Part shown: positions 23,576 to 31,828 of the stretch, in pieces
How the letters are laid out: the number at the start of each line of letters is the position of its first letter
Numbering within the stretch: the first letter of the stretch is position 1
Source of the DNA: Bacteroidales bacterium
Lineage (GTDB): Bacteria > Bacteroidota > Bacteroidia > Bacteroidales > UBA932
Length of the DNA: 64,000 nucleotides
Reading direction: 5' to 3'
NCBI GenBank assembly: GCA_017534745.1
Contig: JAFXVX010000020.1
Location: 1-64,000, forward strand
Made by a program: the position numbers and the translations under genes
The notes under the pieces: generated by a model
What the model was told of the DNA's origin: nothing
The model's input: the letters and a program-made list of their open reading frames with translations, nothing else
The model's database searches: none

Positions 23576-24234
23576 TCTCATTCTCCGACGCCGACATAGT
23601 AAACGGTGAAAACATTGTAATCTACGGACTGAACATGGAAGTCCGGAAGGGCGACTTTGTCTATCTAGTGGGCAAAGTCGGCTCCGGCAAGACCTCCATC
23701 ATCCGCACTATGACCGCCGAGAACCCTTTGAAAAAAGGCGAAGGCAAGGTGTGCGGATACGACCTCCGGAAGATCAAGCCGCGCGAGATCCCGTATCTGA
23801 GGCGCCGGCTCGGGATTGTGTTCCAGGATTTCCAACTGCTGATGGACCGTTCCGTCCACGACAACCTGGAGTTCGTGCTCCGCTCTACAGGGTGGAAAAA
23901 GACCCTGGAGATTGACGCCCGAATTGAGAAAGTACTTGAGGACGTGGGACTTACGACCAAGGCCCACAAGATGCCTCACCAGCTCTCTGGCGGCGAGCAG
24001 CAGAGGGTCGCGATAGCCCGGGCGCTGCTGAACGCACCGGAGGCTATCCTCGCCGACGAGCCGACCGGAAACCTCGACGACGAGACCGCCGCCGGCATCA
24101 TGAAGCTCATTCTCGACATCAATAAAGAAAAAGGGACGGCCGTGGTGATGGTCACCCACAACCGCTCCCTTCTGGAACGCTACCCCGGCAGGGTCTTCGT
24201 CTGCAAGGACGAGACCTGCCTGGAAGAGGTTTAG
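23563..24234 (+). CDS. ABC transporter ATPase, FtsE-like
   Basis: 223 aa. Walker A GKVGSGKTS, Q-loop VFQDFQLL, signature QLSGGEQQRVAIARALL and Walker B AILADEPTGNLD followed by MVTHN. Closest in style to FtsE, the ATPase that with FtsX controls septal peptidoglycan hydrolases; no ftsX is adjacent, as the gene is followed only by the convergent phosphohexomutase. The overlap with fur (13 nt) means translational coupling. Its own Walker A has V at the second position (GKVGSGKT). Other ABC import ATPases of the MacB/LolD branch are an alternative. Confidence 0.8.
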   Translation: MEPIISFSDADIVNGENIVIYGLNMEVRKGDFVYLVGKVGSGKTSIIRTMTAENPLKKGEGKVCGYDLRKIKPREIPYLRRRLGIVFQDFQLLMDRSVHDNLEFVLRSTGWKKTLEIDARIEKVLEDVGLTTKAHKMPHQLSGGEQQRVAIARALLNAPEAILADEPTGNLDDETAAGIMKLILDINKEKGTAVVMVTHNRSLLERYPGRVFVCKDETCLEEV

Positions 24235-25883
24235 ACAAACTGCTTTTTAAGACTCTCGACTTTGGCGTCGGCCTTAGGGCCCTTGGCGCCGAAGTAGAAT
24301 TTTATCTTCGGCTCGGTGCCGGAGGGGCGCACCGTGACGACGTCGCCTTCTTCGGAGAAGAACTGGAGGACGTTTGACTTGGGGAGCCCTGTCGATGCAG
24401 TGTCCTCGTAATCAACGACTTTGACCACCTTGCTTCCGGCGATTTCCGCCGGAGGGGTCGCGCGGTAATCAGCCATTATGCGGCTGATTTCTTCCGCGCC
24501 GCTCTTGCCCTTGCGGACGATATAGACCATTGACTCGAGCCTGTAGCCGTATTCTTTATACACCTTCTGGAGGAGCTGCCAGAGGGAGAGGCCCTGGTCA
24601 GCTGCCCAGGCGGCGCACTCGGCGACCATCGCCGACGCGACCTGCGCGCACTTGTCGCGCACGAACTGCCCGACGTTGAAGCCGAAGCTCTCCTCGCCGC
24701 CACAGATGAATTCGCCGTCTCCTTCGTGCTTTTTGACGATCTCAGCGATGTATTTGAAGCCGGTCAGGACGTTGTAGCACTTAACACCGAAGCTCTTGCA
24801 GATGTCGGCGATGAGCTCGGTCGTAACGATGGTCTTGACGCAGTATTTGCCCTCGCCGAGGGTCCCGAGCTCCTTGCGGCGACTGAGGATATAATACGTC
24901 AGGAGCGAAGCAGTCTGGTTGCCGTTGAGGCGGACCATTTCGCCCTTGTCGTTGCGAACGGCGATGCCCATACGGTCGGCGTCGGGATCCGTCGCTATGA
25001 CGATGTCGGCGCCCACTTCGTCGGCCTTTTCTATCGCCATCTTCATCGCAGCCGGCTCCTCAGGGTTCGGCGAGGCGACAGTCGGGAAGTTGCCGTCGGT
25101 CACGTCCTGCTCGGGGATATGATATACATTGTTGAATCCCAGCCTCTTAAGGCACTCCGGCACGAGCTTGACGCCGCAGCCGTGGAGAGGAGTATAGACG
25201 AATTTGATGTCGCGGTGGCGCGCGCAAGCCTCCGGCGAGAGCGCCAGCGAAAGGATGTCCCTGAGATACGCCTCATCGAGCTCTGCCCCCATCATCTCAA
25301 TCGGAGCCTTCTCTCCCCTGCTCTCAAAGAGCACCTGCGCCGGGTCGCTGATTTTAGCGACCTCGGCGATGATGTCTTTATCGACGGGGGCGGTAATCTG
25401 TCCGCCGTCGCTCCAGAAGACCTTGTAGCCGTTGTACTCCTTGGGGTTGTGGCTGGCTGTCACCATGATGCCGGCCGTCGCGCCCTTGGCACGGATGGAG
25501 TAGCTGAGCTCAGGCGTAGGTCTCAGATCCTCAAAGAGATAGACCTTGATACCGTTGTTGGAAAGAACCTCCGCGGAGATGCGGGCGAACTCCCTGCTGT
25601 TGTTACGGGAGTCGTAGGAGATGCAGACGCTACCCTGCCCTGCGACATTGGCCTTGATGTAGTTGGCAAGGCCCTGGGTCGCCATACCTACGGTGTAGCG
25701 GTTCATCCTGTTGGTCCCGACGCCCATAACTCCGCGCAGGCCACCGGTCCCGAACTCAAGGTTTCTGTAGAATGCATCCTCGAGGCCGGCCGGATCGCTC
25801 TCCGCGAGCTCCTTAACCTGCCTTTTGGTCTCCGGATCGAAGTTTCCATCGATCCACTGCTTTGCTATTTCTCTGTAGTCCAT
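24231..25883 (-). CDS. Phosphoglucomutase/phosphomannomutase (alpha-D-phosphohexomutase)
   Basis: 550 aa. Active-site serine loop MVTASHNPKEYNGYKVFW, metal loop IATDPDADRMGIAVR, sugar loop CGGEESFGFN and phosphate loop RPSGTEPKIKFYF. Interconverts glucose 1- and 6-phosphate (and probably mannose phosphates), feeding the nucleotide-sugar genes of the window. N terminus MDYREIAKQWIDGNFDPETK is typical of the Bacteroidota/Firmicutes PGM branch. Its stop overlaps the ftsE-like stop by 4 nt in the convergent sense. Promoter TAGATTTG at 25917-25924. Confidence 0.93.
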   Translation of the reverse strand: MDYREIAKQWIDGNFDPETKRQVKELAESDPAGLEDAFYRNLEFGTGGLRGVMGVGTNRMNRYTVGMATQGLANYIKANVAGQGSVCISYDSRNNSREFARISAEVLSNNGIKVYLFEDLRPTPELSYSIRAKGATAGIMVTASHNPKEYNGYKVFWSDGGQITAPVDKDIIAEVAKISDPAQVLFESRGEKAPIEMMGAELDEAYLRDILSLALSPEACARHRDIKFVYTPLHGCGVKLVPECLKRLGFNNVYHIPEQDVTDGNFPTVASPNPEEPAAMKMAIEKADEVGADIVIATDPDADRMGIAVRNDKGEMVRLNGNQTASLLTYYILSRRKELGTLGEGKYCVKTIVTTELIADICKSFGVKCYNVLTGFKYIAEIVKKHEGDGEFICGGEESFGFNVGQFVRDKCAQVASAMVAECAAWAADQGLSLWQLLQKVYKEYGYRLESMVYIVRKGKSGAEEISRIMADYRATPPAEIAGSKVVKVVDYEDTASTGLPKSNVLQFFSEEGDVVTVRPSGTEPKIKFYFGAKGPKADAKVESLKKQFV

Positions 25884-25916
25884 ATTGGTTATAGTTGGTT
25901 ATTCCTGCCAGATTCA

Positions 25917-25924
25917 CAAATCTA
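25917..25924 (-). promoter_or_regulatory. -7 promoter element TAGATTTG
   Basis: Matches TAnnTTTG on the minus strand, 33 nt before the phosphohexomutase ATG. Confidence 0.55.
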
Positions 25925-25970
25925 ATCAATTTTTCCCTCACACGCAAGGACTTTATGTCTGTTGAAGGCG

Positions 25971-26864
25971 TCAATCCGTAAGGGCAGAGAGGAGGGCGAG
26001 GTCGGTATGGCGGTTTAGGGAAGTGTCGCAGGTCAGGGCAGGGTGCTGGGGCGACAGGCCGCCGCAAATGTCTATGCCGAGAAGACGGGCGGTGGTGAGA
26101 CCGTTGGCGATGGAGACGGAGAGGGTGTCGCCGCTGAAGAGGCGGTGGAGGACCGCGATGAGGAGGGATTTGAGTTCGGCGAGGGATAACGTGCCCTGGG
26201 ACCAGTCTGTCAAGTACGATTCTTTAGACATAACGTCTTTGTCTATAGAAACATATAAAGCACGACCTAAATCATTGCTACAAATGTTTTTCAAGCCCTC
26301 TACAGTCAGGGGCGCCTCGGCTATGAGAGAAAACTCGCCGATAGCGGGCGGGAAAATGCCGGAGGGAAGAGATTCCTTCGCTTCGCACGGAATGACACTC
26401 TCCGCACTGCGCTCGTAGAGGGCGATTCGGCCTTCGGGGCCGGCGAGGAGGACCTGCCGGAGGGTACCGGAGGTCAGCATTGACTCGCGGAGCCAGCCTC
26501 CGCAGCTGAGGATTCCGCCGAAGGCGGGCTCCTGGAGATCGGTGTGATTATCGATCATCAGGAGGGTGTAGGGGATGTCGATGGAGTCGGTAAAGAGTTT
26601 CGACATGTAATGGTACTCGCCAGTGTCGATGATATGGACAGGGTACTCGCGCCACTTTTCAGACGGGAAACGGAAGGGCGAAATCCGGCGCGAAATTTCC
26701 GCCGCTGAGGCCTCGTCGCAATAGCTCTTCACACCCTCGAGAGAGGTGAAATCCAACACCTCGAAATCGGGCTCAAAAGGGGCGTCGCAACCGGCCTCAT
26801 CCGGGAGAAAATATTCTCTCCTGAAGGCGCCGGAAAAGTCCGTTATGAGCACTCCGAAATCCAT
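25971..26864 (-). CDS. Arginase-fold (UPF0489-like) protein with in-frame repeat insertion
   Basis: 297 aa. Metal-ligand motifs of the ureohydrolase superfamily appear in order: MIDNHTDLQEP (DxHxD), then ALYVSIDKDVMSKES and TDWSQGTLS (SxDxD), and GIDICGG near the end. Substrate is unknown; the proteins of this type in Bacteroidales are simply named arginase family. GGILSCGGWLRESML is also a family-like stretch. Residues around 154-166 (ESVIPCEAKESLPS) are encoded by a copy of the dispersed palindromic element, read in the same frame as in ugd. Single gene between the phosphohexomutase and a long upstream region. Confidence 0.65.
   Translation of the reverse strand: MDFGVLITDFSGAFRREYFLPDEAGCDAPFEPDFEVLDFTSLEGVKSYCDEASAAEISRRISPFRFPSEKWREYPVHIIDTGEYHYMSKLFTDSIDIPYTLLMIDNHTDLQEPAFGGILSCGGWLRESMLTSGTLRQVLLAGPEGRIALYERSAESVIPCEAKESLPSGIFPPAIGEFSLIAEAPLTVEGLKNICSNDLGRALYVSIDKDVMSKESYLTDWSQGTLSLAELKSLLIAVLHRLFSGDTLSVSIANGLTTARLLGIDICGGLSPQHPALTCDTSLNRHTDLALLSALTD
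26369..26398. repeat. Dispersed element fragment, copy F (inside the arginase-like gene)
   Basis: AGATTCCTTCGCTTCGCACG then GAATGACA, one or two changes from the core in copies A and B. Read as VIPCEAKES on the minus strand. Confidence 0.7.
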
Positions 26865-27053
26865 CGGCCAAGGGGTAAAAAATCACATCGCTAAGTTAGC
26901 CAAATCCGTCGTGTTTTGCAAGAGAAAATCCGACCGCCGGACGATAAAAATCGAGTCGGCAGACAGGAAAATTCTCGCCATTCAGCTTTAAAATGCGCCC
27001 AAAAAAGGGGCCTCACGCTCTAAACGCGTAATTCACTAATAATAAATAGATGA

Positions 27054-27086
27054 AACATTTTTATTTCCGAAATAAACAAAAATGTT
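27054..27086. promoter_or_regulatory. AT-rich inverted repeat upstream of the radical SAM gene
   Basis: AACATTTTT (27054-27062) and AAAAATGTT (27078-27086) with an inner ATTT-CCG-AAAT. Lies 128 nt before the -7 element of the radical SAM gene. Could be an operator or a hairpin. The 379-nt interval 26865-27243 otherwise holds only the promoter at 27214 and, perhaps, the promoter of the arginase-like gene. Confidence 0.45.
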
Positions 27087-27213
27087 AATATCGAAAAACA
27101 ATAACACACACCGTCACAATACACTCGAAATTCGCACCTTTCCCCTTTACCGAGGAGAGCAAAATTTTTCAATTTTCACTACTGGATTTTTCGGTATAAA
27201 CAAGGAAAAATAT

Positions 27214-27221
27214 TACCTTTG
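27214..27221 (+). promoter_or_regulatory. -7 promoter element TACCTTTG
   Basis: Exact TAnnTTTG, 22 nt before the ATG of the radical SAM gene. It excludes the upstream in-frame start at 27082. Confidence 0.7.
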
Positions 27222-27243
27222 TGTACTGACTAAAAAGAGCAAA

Positions 27244-28320
27244 ATGGAGTCCGGTTTCAAGTGGTGGTTATGGCGGATTTTCAGGTCCAATGAGACCAGG
27301 GTCCGCGAGCTGAATTACCTGTTTTGGGAATGCACGACAAGGTGCAATCTGCACTGCCGTCACTGCGGCTCCGACTGCACTCTCGGGAGCCGGAATCCGG
27401 ACATGCCGCTCGAAGATTTTCTGAGAGCGATCGACACTATTCCCAGGCGCAATATCCCTCGCGGTTTTACCGTCGTTCTGACCGGCGGCGAGCCCCTTCT
27501 CCGTCCCGACATCGAAGAGGTCGGCAGGGCGATCAGGCAGCGCGGGATGGGTTGGAGCATGGTGTCCAACGGGTATTTCTACGACAAAAATATGCATTCC
27601 AGGCTACTGAAAGCGGGTTTAGGCGCGCTGACAATCAGCCTTGACGGCCTCGAAGAGGAGCACGAATGGATGCGCGGGCGGAAGGGATGCTACTCCCGGA
27701 CCATCAAGGCCATCGCGATAGCGGCAGCCGAGAAGAGGCTAATTTTTGACGTAGTCACTTGTGTGAACAAGAGAAACATAGGCCAACTTGAAGCGATACA
27801 TCAAGTCCTGACCGGACTCGGAGTCAAGCAGTGGCGCCTGTTTACCGTCATTCCGATAGGCCGTGCGGCAGCCGATCCTGACATGCAGTTGGACGGGCCG
27901 GAGTTCCGGGGGATGATGGATTTTATTAAAGCAAAGCGTAAAGCCGGAGGTCCTATGAACGTGACTTTCAGCTGCGAAGGCTATCTGGGAGGTTACGAAA
28001 TGGATGTGCGCGATGCGCCGTATATGTGTCACGCAGGTATCAATATAGCCTCCGTGCTGGTGGACGGCAGGATTTGCGCCTGTCCGAACATCGACCGGGA
28101 TCGTTTCTCACAGGGAAATATCTACGAGGACAGCCTTTGGGAGGTTTGGAAGGATCGTTTCGGCGAATTTCGCGACAGGTCGTGGGCCCGGAAAGGCCAG
28201 TGCGCGGACTGCCCGGTCTTCGACAGGTGCCTCGGCAACGGTATGCACAACTGGCACGGCGACTGCGCCGAAGTCCTCACCTGCCACTATAAGAAGACGC
28301 TGCCGGAGGACTGCTCATGA
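27244..28320 (+). CDS. Radical SAM/SPASM protein, TIGR04133-like
   Basis: 358 aa. Cluster motif CNLHCRHC at residues 34-41 (CxxxCxxC), preceded by ELNYLFWECTTR and followed by GSDCTLGS; then GGEPLLRPD and SLDGLEEEHEWMRG. The C-terminal SPASM region has CHAGINIASVLVDGRICACP and CADCPVFDRCLGNGMHNW. This is, from memory, the TIGR04133 family of Bacteroidota, described as part of a radical SAM/lipoprotein system, so it should modify a peptide or protein. No lipoprotein gene is adjacent here; the only operon partner is a methyltransferase gene overlapping by ATGA. Start fixed by the promoter at 27214 and by lack of family match upstream. Confidence 0.85.
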   Translation: MESGFKWWLWRIFRSNETRVRELNYLFWECTTRCNLHCRHCGSDCTLGSRNPDMPLEDFLRAIDTIPRRNIPRGFTVVLTGGEPLLRPDIEEVGRAIRQRGMGWSMVSNGYFYDKNMHSRLLKAGLGALTISLDGLEEEHEWMRGRKGCYSRTIKAIAIAAAEKRLIFDVVTCVNKRNIGQLEAIHQVLTGLGVKQWRLFTVIPIGRAAADPDMQLDGPEFRGMMDFIKAKRKAGGPMNVTFSCEGYLGGYEMDVRDAPYMCHAGINIASVLVDGRICACPNIDRDRFSQGNIYEDSLWEVWKDRFGEFRDRSWARKGQCADCPVFDRCLGNGMHNWHGDCAEVLTCHYKKTLPEDCS

Positions 28321-29759
28321 CGTTCGAAGAGTTCATAATCGCCCACCAGGATGACGACACCGCGAGACTGCTTCTTTCCAGGAAGCAGTTCCCGGAGATC
28401 GATGTATCACTCGCGGTCAAAACGATCGAAAGCCGCCGCAAACTGCGCAAGAAAGTCCCTGAGTGGCACATAGTTACGGCGCTCACTCTCCCCTCCCCGC
28501 TGTCGGCGGAGCAGTGCAGTTCCTCCGCAACCGCAGCCTACAAAGCCGCCCTCCTGAAGCGGCTAGAAGGAGCGGCTGGTACGGGGGCTGGCGGCGCATC
28601 GGCAGGGGCTGGAGCGGAAGAGACAACGGCAGAGATGGCAATAGGGGCGACTGAAACGACGATCGAGGCGGCGGAGACAGCGGCTGGGGCGGCTGAAGGT
28701 GCCAGGGGCCGGCTTAGGGTCGCCGACCTGACCGGAGGGCTGGGAGTCGATTGTGTGGCGTTTGCGAAGGTTGCCGAGGAAGTGCTTTACAACGATATGT
28801 CGCCCGAGTTGGTTGCAGCGGCGAAGAAAAACTTCGCCCTGCTCGGAGCCGGGAACGTCCGGTTCTCCTGCCGTGCCCTTGAAAAAGGGGCGCTGGAGAG
28901 CATCCTGGACGGGTTCCGGCCGGACGTGATCTTCCTCGATCCGGCGCGGCGCGACGCATCCTCGCGGAAAGTTTTCCGCTTAGAGGACTGCTCGCCGGAT
29001 GTCACCGTCCTTATCGACGAACTTCTCGCCGCCGCCCGCTACACCATCGTGAAGATTTCCCCCATGGCGGACATCTCCATCATCCTTCGTACTCTTAAGA
29101 ATATCAGCGAAATACACATAGTCGAGGCCGCCGGCGAGTGCAAGGAGCTCCTGCTCCTTCTCGACCGGAATCACCCCGCCGACCTCAATCCTTCGATTGT
29201 CGTCGCCCGTGTTGATTCCCCCGCTACGTTCAACACCCTGCAGTTCAGCCAGAAGGAAATCTCCGCCGCAGTCCCCCGCCTCGCCACCCCGGCTGATCTT
29301 TCCGCCATCCCCTCGCCGGCATCGCCTACCCTGCCCATTCTCTCCACCACCCAGCTAGCGACGCTAACTACTATGCCCGCGGCGGAAAAGGGCCTGCGGC
29401 TCTTCGAGCCCGGAAAGGCGCTGGCGAAATCCGGGGCGTTCAACCTGATTTCAGAGAGATACAACCTCAAGAAGTTGGATGTCAACACGCATCTATTTGT
29501 GGCAGAGGATATTCCGGAGGAGCTCCGGAGCTTCGGAAAGACCTTCCGGATCCTGGAAACAGCCGAGCTCAGTCGCCAGTCCCTGAAGGATTTCGGAAAG
29601 AAATACCCACGCGCTGAAGTAACAGCACGGAATATTCCTATGACATCTGAAGCCCTCAAGGCCCGCCTCGGCTGCTCCTCCGGCGGCAACATCCACATCT
29701 TCGCCGTCCTCGCCGCCTCCCACAAGCTCCTGATCGCCACCAAGCAGCGTGGGGCGTAA
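28317..29759 (+). CDS. Class I SAM methyltransferase, THUMP-like, with low-complexity insertion
   Basis: 480 aa. SAM-binding region RVADLTGGLGVDCVAFAK, then VLYNDMSPELVAAAKKNFALLG and DVIFLDPARRD (DPPR-like catalytic stretch), with a C-terminal THUMP-like part (RYNLKKLDVNTHLFVAEDIP). Probably an RNA methyltransferase; target unknown. About 50 residues before the SAM motif (residues about 83-132) are Ala/Gly/Thr/Glu only, an insertion of repetitive sequence between the N-terminal helical part (LLLSRKQFPEIDVSLAVKTI) and the catalytic domain. ATGA overlap with the radical SAM gene. Confidence 0.8.
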   Translation: MTFEEFIIAHQDDDTARLLLSRKQFPEIDVSLAVKTIESRRKLRKKVPEWHIVTALTLPSPLSAEQCSSSATAAYKAALLKRLEGAAGTGAGGASAGAGAEETTAEMAIGATETTIEAAETAAGAAEGARGRLRVADLTGGLGVDCVAFAKVAEEVLYNDMSPELVAAAKKNFALLGAGNVRFSCRALEKGALESILDGFRPDVIFLDPARRDASSRKVFRLEDCSPDVTVLIDELLAAARYTIVKISPMADISIILRTLKNISEIHIVEAAGECKELLLLLDRNHPADLNPSIVVARVDSPATFNTLQFSQKEISAAVPRLATPADLSAIPSPASPTLPILSTTQLATLTTMPAAEKGLRLFEPGKALAKSGAFNLISERYNLKKLDVNTHLFVAEDIPEELRSFGKTFRILETAELSRQSLKDFGKKYPRAEVTARNIPMTSEALKARLGCSSGGNIHIFAVLAASHKLLIATKQRGA

Positions 29760-29846
29760 CCGCCTGGTAATCAGGCAGAAACATAAAGTCTTTCTGTATC
29801 AAATGACGCAGAAAGACTTCCAGTAATAGCCTGACATACAGGCGGT
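29759..29846. repeat. 88-bp nested cruciform
   Basis: Outer arms ACCGCCTGGTAATCAGGC (29759-29776) and GCCTGACATACAGGCGGT (29829-29846) pair over 18 positions with three mismatches; inner arms AAGTCTTTCTG (29786-29796) and CAGAAAGACTT (29809-29819) pair perfectly. Starts inside the methyltransferase stop codon and may act as a bidirectional terminator with the convergent FKBP gene. 29847-29899 has no gene. Confidence 0.8.
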
Positions 29847-29899
29847 TATTCCCCACGAGACATTGGCTGCGCTCCGGCTACAGGAGGCCCCACGCGCAG

Positions 29900-30505
29900 C
29901 TATAGCACCTCCAGCAGCTCGACGGTGAAGACGAGAGCGGCGCACGGGGGAATGGCGCCGCGGGAGCCGGAATCGCCGTAGGCAAGCTGGTAAGGGATGT
30001 AGAGCTCGTATTTGGAGCCCTCGTTCATGAGCTGAAGGCCTTCGGTCCAGCCGCGGATGACCTGGTTCAGGCCGAACACGGCAGGTTCGCCGCGACGGTA
30101 GGAGCTGTCGAACACCGAGCCGTCGGTGAAACGCCCTTCGTAGTGGCACTTCACGCGTGAGGTGGCCTTCGGAGCCTTTCCATGGCCCTTTACGATGGCT
30201 TTGTACTGAAGACCTGAAGGAAGTACAACGACGCCTTCCTTTGAAGCATTCTCCTTGAGGAAGTCCTCGCCTTCTTTCTTGAAGGCGGCGCCAATGGCCT
30301 CGTTTTCAGCCTTCTGCTCGCGTTCGATTTCCTTGAACATTTTCTCGAGCAAACTCCCAGCTTCCTCTATGGAAACGGCCGGTTCATTTCCCGACATGAT
30401 ATCCTCGACGCCTTTTGCAAAATCCTTATAATCAAGGCCTTTTACTCCCGAACCCATAAGGTTGTGGGCGATGCTCATTCCGAGCGCATAACTTTTTTTG
30501 TCCAT
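29900..30505 (-). CDS. FKBP-type peptidyl-prolyl isomerase (Mip/FkpA-like, cytoplasmic)
   Basis: 201 aa. N-terminal helical dimerisation part (MDKKSYALGMSIAHNLMGSG, YKDFAKGVEDIM), a charged helix (REQKAENEAIG), then the FKBP domain: VKCHYEGRFTDGSVFDSSYR, VIRGWTEGLQLMNEGSKYEL, IPYQLAYGDSGSRGAIPPCA and LVFTVELLEVL. All active-site aromatics of the fold appear present. No signal peptide is visible, so it should act in the cytoplasm on folding proteins. Upstream lies a dispersed-repeat fragment and recR, same strand. Confidence 0.9.
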   Translation of the reverse strand: MDKKSYALGMSIAHNLMGSGVKGLDYKDFAKGVEDIMSGNEPAVSIEEAGSLLEKMFKEIEREQKAENEAIGAAFKKEGEDFLKENASKEGVVVLPSGLQYKAIVKGHGKAPKATSRVKCHYEGRFTDGSVFDSSYRRGEPAVFGLNQVIRGWTEGLQLMNEGSKYELYIPYQLAYGDSGSRGAIPPCAALVFTVELLEVL

Positions 30506-30519
30506 ATTTTGTTGAATTT

Positions 30520-30548
30520 AGATTCTTTCACTTCGTTCAGAATGACAG
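30520..30548. repeat. Dispersed element fragment, copy G (intergenic)
   Basis: AGATTCTTTCACTTCGTTCA then GAATGACAG, between recR and the FKBP gene. The only copy of the family in the window found clearly outside a coding region. Confidence 0.65.
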
Positions 30549-30566
30549 CGGAAGGCTGTTCTGCTG

Positions 30567-31193
30567 TCAGACTTTGAACGGCTGGCGGCCGGCGATGGAG
30601 CGGCCGAGGGTGAGCGAGTCGGCGTATTCAAGGTCATCGCCGAAACCGAGGCCGCGGGCAAGGGATGTCACCTTCACGCCGAACCCTTCGATCTGGCGGT
30701 ATATGTAAAACGCAGTGGTCTCCCCCTCCACATCGCCGCTGAGGGCGAAAATCACCTCCGTCGAAGACGGATTTTCGCACCCGCGCAGTCTCTCCACGAG
30801 GTCCGCGATCGCCAGATCCGACGGGCCCACGCCGGCAATCGGCGAGATTATCCCGCCAAGAACGTGATAGACACCATGATACTGCCCTGTCGCTTCAATG
30901 CTCATCACGTCACGGATGCTGGCCGTGACGCAGATCTGGTCGTGGCGACGCGTTTTGTCCGAGCATATCGGACACTCGTCGCTATCGGATATCATCCTGC
31001 ATGTCTTACAGTAACGGACCTTATCTCTCAGGGAATCAATCGATTCTGTAAAATGGTGAACATTCTCCGCCGGCTGCCTAAGCAGGTACAGCGCCAGCCT
31101 GAGTGCGCTGCGCTTCCCCACTCCAGGCAGAGAGCTTATCGCCTCCACCGCATTTTCCAGCAGCATCGACGGGTATTTTTCCTTATATGCCAT
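30567..31193 (-). CDS. recR: Recombination mediator RecR
   Basis: 208 aa, near the family length. Helix-hairpin-helix ISSLPGVGKRSALRLALYLL, zinc finger CKTCRMISDSDECPIC, then the TOPRIM part with YHVLGGIISPIAGVGP and FALSGDVEGETTAFYIYR. With RecO it loads RecA at gaps. The last residues GRQPFK are usual. Separated from pnuC by 6 nt on the same strand. Confidence 0.94.
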   Translation of the reverse strand: MAYKEKYPSMLLENAVEAISSLPGVGKRSALRLALYLLRQPAENVHHFTESIDSLRDKVRYCKTCRMISDSDECPICSDKTRRHDQICVTASIRDVMSIEATGQYHGVYHVLGGIISPIAGVGPSDLAIADLVERLRGCENPSSTEVIFALSGDVEGETTAFYIYRQIEGFGVKVTSLARGLGFGDDLEYADSLTLGRSIAGRQPFKV

Positions 31194-31199
31194 ATCGCA

Positions 31200-31784
31200 T
31201 CAATTTTCAATCTGACTTCCGTGGCGGCGCCAGTAGAACCAGCCGTAGGCGGCACCGGCGGCGTAAAAAGCGTAAAGCGCTGTCATCCAGTGCATTCCCT
31301 GCGTTATACAGAGAACGGCGGAGGTGATGTCGGCGACGATCCAGAGGAGCCACTGCTCCGGGATCGAGCGCGTCAGCCACCACGTTGCGATGGCGCTTAG
31401 CATCGCCACGGCTGCATCCAGCCACGAAGCCGGATCGCCGAGCGTACGGAGGATGAAAAACAGCGCCACTGTGCCGGCGACAAGGACCGCCGCGCTGGCT
31501 GCAAGCCCGCCGGCCGATATACGCCTCAGGTGTATATCTCCGGCTTCCACCTCGATTTTCGCTCCGTCTTTCCGCCACTGGTAAAGCCCTATGAATGAAA
31601 CCACTACGTAGTAAACATTAAGCCCCATCGAGGCATATAGCCCCTTGACGGCAAACACCGCCACCGCCGCAGCAGCGGTCAGGATGCCTACTATCCACAT
31701 CACATTCTTATGCAGGATCTCAAGCACAAGGTAGGCGACGCCCGTCACGAAAGTGAATATTTCAAATGCCTTTAAAACATCCAT
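31200..31784 (-). CDS. pnuC: Nicotinamide mononucleotide transporter, PnuC-like
   Basis: 194 aa with about seven hydrophobic segments. From MDVLKAFEIFTFVTGVAYLV; NVYYVVVSFIGLYQWRK and MSAIATWWLTRSIPEQWLLW and the C-terminal AFYAAGAAYGWFYWRRH are PnuC signatures. Facilitated uptake of nicotinamide riboside across the inner membrane. A frame reaching 31847 adds 21 residues that include promoter sequence of the divergent gene; the ATG at 31784 is preferred. The loop around AKIEVEAGDIHLRRI is somewhat longer than usual. Substrate could be another vitamin precursor (PnuT-like). Confidence 0.87.
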   Translation of the reverse strand: MDVLKAFEIFTFVTGVAYLVLEILHKNVMWIVGILTAAAAVAVFAVKGLYASMGLNVYYVVVSFIGLYQWRKDGAKIEVEAGDIHLRRISAGGLAASAAVLVAGTVALFFILRTLGDPASWLDAAVAMLSAIATWWLTRSIPEQWLLWIVADITSAVLCITQGMHWMTALYAFYAAGAAYGWFYWRRHGSQIEN

Positions 31785-31813
31785 AAATCTTCGCAAGATA
31801 CGAAAATTTTCAG

Positions 31814-31821
31814 TATTTTTG
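31814..31821 (+). promoter_or_regulatory. -7 promoter element TATTTTTG
   Basis: Exact TAnnTTTG. The mntP ATG begins only 7 nt after its G, so the transcript would start at or next to the start codon. Confidence 0.6.
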
Positions 31822-31828
31822 CCTCCCC

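Noticed and set aside
24726..25925. 399-codon plus-strand frame opposite the phosphohexomutase
   Set aside because: Shadow of a gene with all catalytic motifs; no promoter or motif of its own.
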